From Onchocerca volvulus (lineage: Eukaryota > Nematoda > Chromadorea > Rhabditida > Onchocercidae), in contig HG738138.1 in assembly GCA_000499405.2 (NCBI GenBank), positions 1,302,001 through 1,366,000 of the forward strand: 64,000 bases of DNA. The letters are read 5' to 3'. A program made the position numbers and the translations under genes. Every line of letters begins with the position of its first letter. The first letter of the stretch is position 1. Positions 43,458 through 51,406 of this stretch are shown one piece after another. Below the pieces are notes generated by a model, which made no database searches, was not told where the DNA came from, and saw nothing but the letters and a program-made list of their open reading frames with translations.

Positions 43458-44171
43458 AAATCAATATTGGTCAGTAGGAAACGATACAAAGAAATAAGAA
43501 GGATTGATGGATGAAAAATTTCCAATAATACTGATCAAGTAATTTTGGAGTTTTGGATGATATTTATTCAAAATTACTTTACAGTTATTCTATAATGTTG
43601 GTAAATTCTAGGATCCATCAACGAATAGTTTTGGATTTAGCGTATCAGATGGTGTTGGTGATAATGCTGGAGTTTTTATAAATGAAATTTTACCAGGTGG
43701 TCCAGCAGATCGATGTGGGCAAATTTTGCCATATGATAAAATTTTGCAGGTTTTATATTTGCTGTTTTTTTTTCTTTTGCTAAGCTTTTTTTTTTTTATA
43801 TTAATTGTTTTCATCAGCAATTTTGTTTTAGTTCAGTTTTGAAATGAAAATTACAATTCAATTTTTGACTTTTCAGTATTTTTTTTTTCTTAAAAAATTC
43901 ATTAGTCTCTGATAGTTGTTCATTACCATTCATTACATGATATATTGATAAGCGTTTATCATCAAAATTTGTTGATAAATTATCGATATTCCAGATAAAC
44001 GATACATCGTTGCAGTATTTGGATTGCGACCTGGCTCTTCCTTTACTTCAGGTGGATGAGATTGAAATGGTACTTTATCGAGAAACTGATTCATCCAGAA
44101 ATATCGTTGAGGATGATGAGGAAAGCTTGCATGGAAGTATCAACTTAAGCTTACGCTATTCAGCCGTATAA
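23328..44171 (+). CDS. GRIP: Glutamate-receptor-interacting protein (GRIP) homologue, seven PDZ domains
   Basis: 27 exons, 1207 aa: 23328-23356, 23591-23721, 24309-24424, 24536-24629, 24866-25031, 25483-25628, 25867-26023, 26532-26675, 27705-27787, 28399-28480, 29247-29383, 37298-37496, 38059-38198, 38402-38549, 38653-38800, 39036-39181, 39507-39667, 39778-39877, 40160-40290, 40562-40663, 40782-40896, 41186-41320, 42250-42410, 42692-42915, 43193-43306, 43612-43749, 43995-44171. PDZ1-3 lie at about 33-118, 132-222 and 230-322, PDZ4-6 at 445-540, 548-633 and 646-732, PDZ7 at 1095-1175. Ligand loops read FGIG, IGLT, IGIE, FGLV, LGIV, LGIT, FGFS. Domain order, GDRILAINN-type motifs and linkers (LRRSFIKRKN before PDZ4; IDSAVESLDD; PPKPPRYG) match animal GRIP1/2, which scaffold AMPA receptors, ephrins and motor cargo at membranes. 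The end of exon 40160 is uncertain: a GT at 40213 is also in phase. Confidence 0.93.
26250..26341. repeat. Fold-back element: 39-base inverted repeat with 14-base loop
   Basis: In GRIP intron 7, arm 26250-26288 and arm 26303-26341 are reverse complements with about 3 mismatches over 39 bases, separated by TTACTGTATCACTG. Total length is 92 bases. It could be a tiny MITE or fold-back relic, or a pre-miRNA-like hairpin in the sense transcript; its sequence is almost all AT. Confidence 0.85.
28481..28830 (+). repeat. Two-copy tandem duplication in GRIP intron 10
   Basis: Copy 1 begins just after the exon 28399-28480 donor and copy 2 at about 28651. Both share TTCAGTTATTAATTA/TTTAGTTATTAATTA, TATTAGATAATTAA, TTAGTGATAAGAG, and TTTGATAAGTAAAGT in the same order. 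The unit is about 170-180 bases. Confidence 0.8.
31078..31230 (+). repeat. Degenerate TAAA/AAATAAGT tetranucleotide repeat
   Basis: A run of AAATAAATAAG-, GTAAATAAA- and TAGATAAATA-type units with scattered substitutions lies within the large GRIP intron. Confidence 0.75.
33236..33287 (+). CDS. Possible alternative first coding exon of GRIP (PDZ4-7 isoform)
   Basis: ATG at 33236 opens a 17-codon frame (MFTLCFHYSAIAGIASI) ending in the strong donor T|GTAAGT at 33287/33288. It ends in phase 1, exactly the phase in which GRIP exon 37298-37496 begins. Joining them reads on without a break into SSVEGTMSRVPCGR and PDZ4. The peptide is hydrophobic with a cysteine at position 5. Mammalian GRIP1 is known to have short isoforms containing only PDZ4-7, and N-terminal variants that can be palmitoylated, which makes this biologically plausible. 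A match by chance, or a first exon of another transcript, cannot be excluded. Confidence 0.35.
35363..35436 (+). repeat. Three-copy 21-base tandem repeat
   Basis: Units TGTTACGTGATTGTTCCGTGA (35363-35383), 35395-35415 and 35416-35436 follow the pattern TGTTmyGTGdwTGTTCCrTGA. Eleven bases separate the first two copies, and the last two abut. It lies in the large GRIP intron. Confidence 0.85.
37071..37315 (+). repeat. Tandem duplication spanning the GRIP exon-12 acceptor
   Basis: Copy A (about 37071-37165) and copy B (about 37207-37315) share AAAATACAGTAT, TACAGTAAYCAG, AATAAAAA and TTTTTGCA followed by a TTC-TATGGAG/CTTCCGTAGAGG segment. Copy B contains the working acceptor GCAG at 37297 and the start of exon 12. 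Copy A reads GCAA at the equivalent place, so its acceptor is dead. Confidence 0.8.
37629..37699 (+). repeat. Double poly-A tract (A33 - TTTAAATT - A30)
   Basis: Two long A-runs (37629-37661 and 37670-37699) are separated by TTTAAATT in GRIP intron 12. Run lengths this long are prone to assembly or polymerase error. Confidence 0.8.
41367..41870 (+). repeat. Three degenerate tandem copies in GRIP intron 22
   Basis: Successive copies starting near 41367, 41577 and 41702 share ATTGAAAG, AATATTG-GAGAATAAGATRTATATGT, AAATGCAAATTGATAAGAA and (copies 1 and 3) AAACGAAATAATA-ATTTCT-like ends. Copy length varies by internal deletion. Confidence 0.7.
43423..43454 (+). repeat. (AT)16 microsatellite
   Basis: Sixteen AT dinucleotides in GRIP intron 25. 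Confidence 0.9.
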
Positions 44172-45029
44172 TTCTATCGAGCCGTATAATCTTGTTTTAG
44201 CAAATGAATTTATCTCTTTTTTTCTTTTTTTTACACTTTAATTATATTTCTGTCTGAAACGGGAATTTGTTAATTATATGCGTTGTACTTTTTTCTTGAA
44301 TTATTTATGAAATTTGAAAATGAATTTCAAATTTGAAGTATAAAAATTTTATTGCACGATCTCCGAATATTTGTATAATTCCATTATACGTTTTATATAA
44401 TTTCAAGATAATAGCTGCCGTTACAGTGCTTTTAAATAATATCTCTAAAAATTGTCTTATCCCATTAATTATCATTATCTTGATTTTTTTTTTTTTAATA
44501 TAATAATTTTTTTCATGACAAAGTCATTCGTTCTATCCTATTCTATCCTGTTGTAAATTTTATATTTCTTGTTCAAAAATGCAATTTTATATTGTCGTTA
44601 TTTCTTTTATTCTTTTATTTCCTGTTTACTCGAAAATGGAATGATATGAATAATGGATAGAATATTGGAGATGATTATATCTAAACACTAATTAAGAATC
44701 ATTTTAGGATTTGATGCAAATTGTAAGAATAAAAACAAAATAAAATTTTTTCTAAATGATAATGATGTAAATGCATGTGAAAGTTTTTTATATAATTTCA
44801 TTCTCAAATTTTTTTAATAATAATAATAGAAAATAATATTAATGATAGTAATAATAATAATGGGATATTTTTTGTTTTAACAGAATTGATGAGAAAATTT
44901 ATGAAATGATTTGTTTAAAAAAGAAAAAAGAGCAGTTTAATAAAAGTTCTTCCAATCAAACTGAATATCCTTTTTCTTTTCTTTTTTTTTTTTATTTTTT
45001 TACCATTGATACAATAAAATTGAAATGTA
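44172..45029. other. Convergent intergenic region, GRIP / neuropeptide gene
   Basis: 858 bases containing the two 3' ends. AT-rich with T-runs; no further genes seen. Confidence 0.6.
44728..44733 (+). terminator. Candidate polyadenylation signal AATAAA for GRIP
   Basis: AATAAA lies about 560 bases after the GRIP stop, before the convergent neuropeptide gene. It is one of several possible hexamers. Confidence 0.3.
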
Positions 45030-46590
45030 TCAATGATGCAAACGATTCGATTCGTCGAAGTATGGTTGTTCCTGTTGAAGATATTGTAGAAGACGTGCTA
45101 AAACTTCCGAACGTGCGTCATCCATCACGTTTCGTTTGCCGAAACGAATCAAAGGACTTGTCTGGAAAGCCTGCAAGAAAAAGTATTGATATTTTCTCTT
45201 ATCAATAATCATTATAATTTTGTTAAATCAATTTTCCAAATTCTAAAATCATTTTATTTCTTTCCCATTTAAATGATATCATTCTCTTGTTAATTATTTG
45301 TATTTTATGAAATACTGAAAAGAAATGTTTAAAAATAATGCATGAAAACGATGGATTAACTAACATTCTGATTACATCATATCATAAAAAGGCAAAAAAA
45401 AATATTTTGCAAATTCAAAAATTATTGATATAAGTATATTTTAATGTTGAATTTTTTTCTTTTCGTTTTGATTTTCTGCAAAGATTATTTTTACAGTTTT
45501 TTTGTTTTTTTGTTTTTTTTTTTTTAATTAATTTCAATTAAAATTTTCGTTTTTCCTCTCTTCCATTCTTTGTTTTTTTTTTTTGTTCTTTTTTTTTAAT
45601 AATATTTGAATGTTTAACATTTTACCTCGGTGCGAGCAATTCTACCAAAGATATGTCCAGGTTTTTCAGATCCGCGACCGATTCTAACGAAATAATCCAT
45701 CATGTTTTCATTTTTTCTTTCAGCTGGGGCTATATCATCTGTTTTAGTTTTTGTTTAATAATTTTTCTCATTGAAATTGAATGCATTCATCTTTCATTAG
45801 TAATTAATTATCTGTTACTATCATAAACAATTCATTAAATAAGTAATTCATTAACTTATTTACTGCAACTCTTGAAACTACGTAAGACAAGATGAAGGAA
45901 ATAATCGAATGGGAAATAATGACAATGATGATGATGATGATAGTGACAGTGATGGAGATATCATCACTTTCATTTATGATTTCTTTTTTTTATATTATGC
46001 AGATCATAATAAATAAAATCCTTGATCAGGTATCGAAATTCAAATTCTTCAAAGTTTAAAAAAGTATATTGAATTTTAAAAAACTTTAGAATGACGAAAC
46101 AAACATTTTTAAACTATATAAAAAGCAATTAAAAATAAAAAAAGTTTGAACGGATATATTTTGTACTTGTCGAAGAACATCTATCAAATACGAATCGTAT
46201 GCAAGATTTTATGATGTTAATTTATCAAACAATTTTATTTAAATCATTCATTTCATTTATTACTGCTTTTTGATTGTTACCGCGTTCAAATCAATTATTT
46301 TCTTTTTTAAATTAAAAAAAAATTTCCAACAAAATCAAAAAATTTAATGGAATAATTTCCCAGAATAACGATGCTAAATTTTTTTAATAGAAAGGAAGAA
46401 AAAAAAAAGGCAATTTTAGGAAGAAGGAGAGGAAAAAAAATAAAACATGGCAATAAATTTAAAATGAATTGAAAAAATATTTACATTCCGATTCAAGCGT
46501 ACGTATTCCTAATGATTCCACGTGCGTGAATGTAATACATGCTAGTGCAGCAACCAAATAGATCATAGATTGAAAAGCAATCGTAAGCAT
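45030..46590 (-). CDS. Neuropeptide precursor with a PLIRF-amide peptide (FLP-like)
   Basis: Three exons in coding order: 46485-46590, 45626-45738 and 45030-45170 (TGA); 119 aa. Residues 1-26 form a classical signal peptide (MLTIAFQSMIYLVAALACIT... ending HVES). Exon 2 encodes MMDYFVRIGR followed by GSEKPGHIFGRIARTE. Exon 3 begins AFQTSPLIRFGKR, in which Gly is an amide donor and Lys-Arg a dibasic cleavage site, predicting a peptide ending PLIRF-amide. YFVRIG-R is a second possible amidation site. A 33-residue acidic/amphipathic tail with SEVLARLLQYLQQEQPYF follows. C. elegans FLP-13 peptides also end in PLIRF-amide, but that precursor has many copies and this has one, so orthology is not claimed. 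It is expected to be processed in neurons and secreted to act on GPCRs. Confidence 0.8.
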
Positions 46591-47427
46591 GTTGTACCTT
46601 TAAAAAAATGAAAGATATTAATATAATTATCAAAATAATGTGGAAAATAAAACATTCTGATTGTTGATCATATCATTTTATAGCATACAAATTTATCAAC
46701 CTTAATGCGACCTTTTTATGAATAATAGCTAGTCGTTAATAAGTAAACTGTAGTGATTTTATCGATAAAATGTTAAATATTATAAATTCCACTCGTTCTT
46801 TAGTACAAACATTATTTTTCGATAAAAATTGTAGATCATTGCTTTTTAGCGCAGTATATGATCCAGTATAAGTCTGATAAATTTTGAATACTATTAATTT
46901 TTTAGAAGAAAATTTTATCATTTTTAGATTAACCAAGAATCAGAACTAAAACTGAATTAAATTCTAAATCAATAAAAAACAGAAATCAAAATTTTGATAT
47001 GAAATATCAGAAACTTTAATTTTGATTTGTTTTCTTTTTTCCAAAAAATGGAAAAAAATTCGATTTGTTTCAAAAGAAAAAAAAAAAAAAAAAACTCCTA
47101 GACGTTATATTATTTTAATTCTTTAAATAATGCTACAATTTTATATTACTGTTCTTATTATGTATGAAGTTTTCCAGTAATGATTCATTTGCCAAGAATA
47201 ATGATGATCTGAATAAATGATTTTAATAATATTTATAATAATAATGACAACAATTTGCTGATAATGTTATAATAATGATAATGAATTTTCAGTAGTAGTA
47301 TGAATCAATAATTGATGGTAAAAATTTTCCAAAATAATTTTTCTCCCACTAATTATAATGATAAATTGATAATGATTTTAATAATGATTCTTTTCATTCC
47401 AAGTTATAATTCATAACTTTAAATTTC

Positions 47428-47428
<1 letters not shown>

Positions 47429-47505
<77 letters not shown>
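47429..47505 (+). repeat. Long T tract interrupted by A7 (T36-A7-T34)
   Basis: 36 Ts, 7 As and 34 Ts in succession. Comparable in shape to the A33/A30 block at 37629-37699. True lengths are likely unreliable in any assembly. Confidence 0.85.
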
Positions 47506-47509
<4 letters not shown>

Positions 47510-48646
47510 AGCATTATTCGATCATTTTTTAGAATAAAAAAATCAACAGATATTCCAATTTCTTTACTAATTAGTAACGACTACTTTCTCCATGGAGTTT
47601 TATCTCGATTCTTAATTCATTCATATTAATTACTTCAAATATGAAATTCGATTTCTTTGTTGCTGATACTGACGAAAGTAAATTATGAGAATTTTGAAGA
47701 GAAAACTTGAAACAACTTTATTTGTTAAATTATAATATACGAATAAAATGATAGTCTTAACATATTATTAAAATTATTTTTCTGATTTTTCAACCCTAAT
47801 TTATGAATTTTTCTTTTTTTTTTTTGACCAAAAAATTCTTTGAAGAAAATGATATTTCTTGTAATAAAGAAACTAATTTCTTAAAAATAAAAAAAAAACT
47901 ATGGGGAAAAAGGAAGGAAAAATACAAATAAAATAATTTAAAAATTCCAAAAAAAGTTTTGAAAATTCATTTTTCTAAATTAATACAGATATGAAATAAA
48001 AAAAAAGTGATGAAATTTCAAGGAGAATTAGCAGCTAGCAAGTTATTATCGAATGTTTGAAATAATTAGCAATGACGAAGTTAGGGAATAAACGATATAA
48101 ACAGAATAATTCAATTTTTCAAATCCAGTCATATCAGTTAGAAGTGTTTCTTTATTACTTAAATAAATTCAAATTATTGGTTGTCACGGAATCGTTCGGA
48201 AATAGTTCATGCCAAAAGATATATTAGGTAAATTTAACAATATTTGATGGATATGAAGAGAATTTGTTAAAAAAATTTCCTTAAATTTAATCTAAAATCT
48301 AATCAAACTTTTCCGTCTCCATTAATTGCTAATAGCAATCATTTTACTTACTTGTGGTTGAAATTATCACAGATTACTAAAATAGTAAACAAATTGGTCA
48401 TATGAGGAAAAAAGAAATTGACGACGATTTTTAATTTAATTTCAACTTTCTAAATTCATTTTAAATTTAAAAAAGAATTAGCTTTTAAAAGTATTTAGAA
48501 TGATTTTTAAGCGTTGAACTACATTAGCTAGAATGAAATCCAAACAATTCCATTTACTGATAGAAAAAACGACAAAAAAATTTTCCAATATTTATAGAAA
48601 ATGATTTTCTGCAAAACGATAACACATTTATCAAAAAAATGTATAC

Positions 48647-48686
48647 TGATACAACTGAAATGATAACGATCATTTCAGTTGTATCA
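48647..48686. repeat. Perfect 17-base inverted repeat with 6-base loop
   Basis: TGATACAACTGAAATGA (48647-48663), loop TAACGA, then TCATTTCAGTTGTATCA (48670-48686). A perfect hairpin of this length with mixed sequence is unlikely by chance in one kilobase. Confidence 0.9.
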
Positions 48687-49000
48687 AAACTGACTATAAT
48701 CGATTGTTAAATACTTCATAAATTTTAAACCAACTATAAAATAGGAGGATATTTATAGCCCAGTTGTTTCCAACCGATACATTATAAAATTAATGGTAAT
48801 CATTAAAATGTAATTCATCCAACGCTAAATTCCGCCTACCATGATTTAGTATTTTTGCTATTACAATTACATTAATTGACAGTTTATCGCTAATAACCAT
48901 TTCCTTGATATTTTTATTGTTCATTCCATTTCAGTGCTTTTAACAAGTAATTAAATTACATCACCCACTCCTAATATCGAAGCAATTCGCAATCTTTCTT

Positions 49001-49036
49001 ACGACATATATATATATATATATATATATATGTCGT
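49001..49036. repeat. 36-base perfect palindrome ACGAC-(AT)13-GTCGT
   Basis: The AT microsatellite is capped by matching ACGAC/GTCGT arms and followed at once by a second palindrome, TATATATACGTATATATA. Likely cruciform-prone. Confidence 0.9.
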
Positions 49037-49559
49037 ATATATATACGTATATATATAACTTTCTAGTTTGAATAATTTGAAATTAAGCATAATTAGATAA
49101 TGCGTAAACTACTTATTCAATATACCATTACTAGATATAATAATTTCATTTATATATGCGAAAAAAAGGAGAAATTCTAGATTGATGCTTGAATACAATA
49201 TTTCATTTTGCTATGAAATTCAAAAATATTCAAATGAACTTATATATTTTTGACTGTTAAAACTAATAATTTGCGAAAGAAAGAAAATAAGATAATATGA
49301 TAGTAATTAGATAATGAAACATATTTTTCCATTTTTTCAAATTTCTTGATTAATGTGAGATTTAAATAATATCATAAACGGACTATTATAATCATGTTGT
49401 AATTCTTTTCTCTTTTTGGAAAGATAAAGAAGGAAAATAAAAAAGCTTAGAAATATTTGTTAAAAAATCTTTCTGAAAATGTCATTTCTCATATTAGCAT
49501 AATTTTGTTAGATAGAAATTTTTCCTCAACTTTTTTCAAACTTTTTTCATTTGCTACAC

Positions 49560-50310
49560 TTTTGAGATGTTTAAATATATTTACATATCTTTAGGTGTCT
49601 TCATGATAAAACATCTAAAAAGACAAAATTTAAATAATTTTGCTTTCTTCAGTTTTAAAGATTCGAATACGAATAACCATCCGTTTTATTTGATAGTTTA
49701 AATTATTTGATAGATGATGGTAATATTCTGATTTGAAAAACAATCACTGCTTCATTCATGCAATATCTAATCTTTTGCATTATGCCTAAATAAATATTTC
49801 TATTTTAATATTAATGAAAATGAATTCCCGATGAGAAAAATTTATACCTTTTAACGCTCACAAAACAATCAGGTTTCTTTAATCAAAGATTGCAATTAAC
49901 ACTTCACTCGATTGATAAATAAATGAATAGCATGATAATAATATTGACTCTTGTAATTGTATGCAGTAATTAACAGGAATCTTCCTCAGTCAAGCATATT
50001 TACATATACACTTACATCCATATTTGCACAAATATTTTATAAGCTCATATATGATTGCTTTTAAAGTGTTTAGATATATTTACATATTTTTGATGCCTTC
50101 ATAGTAAAACACCTAAAATTGCAAAATTTATTCCGAAAACTGATAAAACTAATCATAGATAATTTTTAAAAAGCATATAATTGAGAAAAAAAAAATAAAC
50201 TCAAATAAAAAAAAAAAAAGGAAGTAATCACTGAAGAAAGAACTGAGAAAATTAATTTGATCAAAGAATACAATTAACACTTTGTCACCTTTAATGTTAT
50301 AATGGAACAA
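49560..50310. repeat. Diverged segmental duplication, copies about 500 bases apart
   Basis: Block A (about 49561-49625) and block B (about 50066-50125) share GTTTARATATATTTACATAT, TCTTCAT/CTTCATA, GTAAAACA-CTAAAA and CAAAATTTA. Block A2 (about 49875-49905) and B2 (about 50255-50285) share GATCAAAGA/AATCAAAGA and CAATTAACACTT. The order is conserved, which suggests one duplication with later indels. Confidence 0.65.
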
Positions 50311-50630
50311 AAGTGAACACATAAGAAGAAAACGGAATGAAGTAACCAGGGAAACAAGTTAATGATATCAAGCTATGAAGCAAATAAAAAAAACTTAAAC
50401 TAGATTCAACTGAATAATTTGAAAAGCTAATTTAACGAGGAAGCAAAAAAAATTACTGAAAAGTGCAGTTTTCCGGAAATATTTTTTGTATTTTCGTTTT
50501 ATCATTATGCCTAAGATCCAGCTTTTGAACTTTCATATATAATATAGCACCTGATAAAATACTTTGGAAATTCAATTCAAATGATCTCCAATCGTCAGAA
50601 TTTCACATATATTCTTATCTAAATCCGTTT

Positions 50631-51341
50631 TCAACCCTTCTCATTATTCCTGTTTTCTTCCCCGGAGTCAGTATTATCCTTCAATATCAAACTATCTAAA
50701 TGGCAAATTAATAAAAACTTTTTGACAGTAACTTTTTTGACAATGCGGATTTTTAAAAATTTTTTCAGCTTCCTTTTCTCTTTCTTCTTGAAAGCCTATT
50801 TCTGAGAGTTACTGAATTCACAACGCAAGTTTAGAAATGCATTATAAGAATAAAAACAGATAAATATCATAACCTTACAATAGCTTGATTACTAAAATTA
50901 CTTTCATAAATTAATAAATAATTTTCTTCGTAGTCTAGAAAATCTACGTGGCAGCCGACAGAAAGAAGATCGACCTGAGACATAAATCCTGATAAATCGA
51001 CAAAGCTTTTTGATGCAAGGAAAATTAGTTCATCTTGTCCTTGAAAAGAAACAGTTTTTCGTTGAATAACTGAAAACAGATAATTTTTATGCGCAAATAA
51101 GACAGCAATGACGACATGAAGAAATAAAACTTTAATACATAATGATATCCGGTTCGATCATTCGTTGTAACACATTTTCCTGATAGTAATTTAATCCTAT
51201 AAGGCATATGGTCGGGATGACTGGATAATATGGAACATGATTTCTTTAACGATTTTCGGAATATTTCATAGTTTCGCATTTCAACAACAGTTATTGAATA
51301 AATGTCAATTAGGCATTTCGGTGAAATGTGTAGGTTTGGAC
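50631..51341 (-). CDS. Weakly supported gene fragment downstream of the desaturase
   Basis: Three open segments in coding order: about 51341 down to roughly 51150 (contains PKCLIDIYSITVVEMRNYEI and SSHPDHMPYRIKLLSG), 50879-51069 (contains VSFQGQDELIFLASKSFVDL and VDFLDYEENYLLIY) and 50631-50795 (AFKKKEKRKLKKFLKIRIVK, acidic tail, TGA). The last two join cleanly in phase 0 with GT..AG ends. The first needs a GT inside AAATGTGTTAC to keep frame, so that join is doubtful. I do not recognise the protein. The gap to the desaturase stop is only about 65 bases, so it may be a downstream operon gene, an alternative 3' end of the desaturase, or partly spurious. Composition of the second segment looks coding. 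Confidence 0.35.
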
Positions 51342-51406
51342 CTAATGGTCAAAATTTTAATTATACTTCTGAAATCAATTTCACTATCTGAAATTATTTT
51401 AATCAT

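Larger units (their letters stand above)
46591..50630. other. Repeat-bearing intergenic region upstream of the neuropeptide gene
   Basis: Four kilobases with no exons I can support. It contains a 77-base T-run complex (47429-47505), a perfect 17-base-stem hairpin (48647-48686), a 36-base AT palindrome (49001-49036), and a diverged segmental duplication (49560-50310). It should include the promoter of the neuropeptide gene, whose first exon is preceded by a weak TTAAAG acceptor at 46598. Confidence 0.55.
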
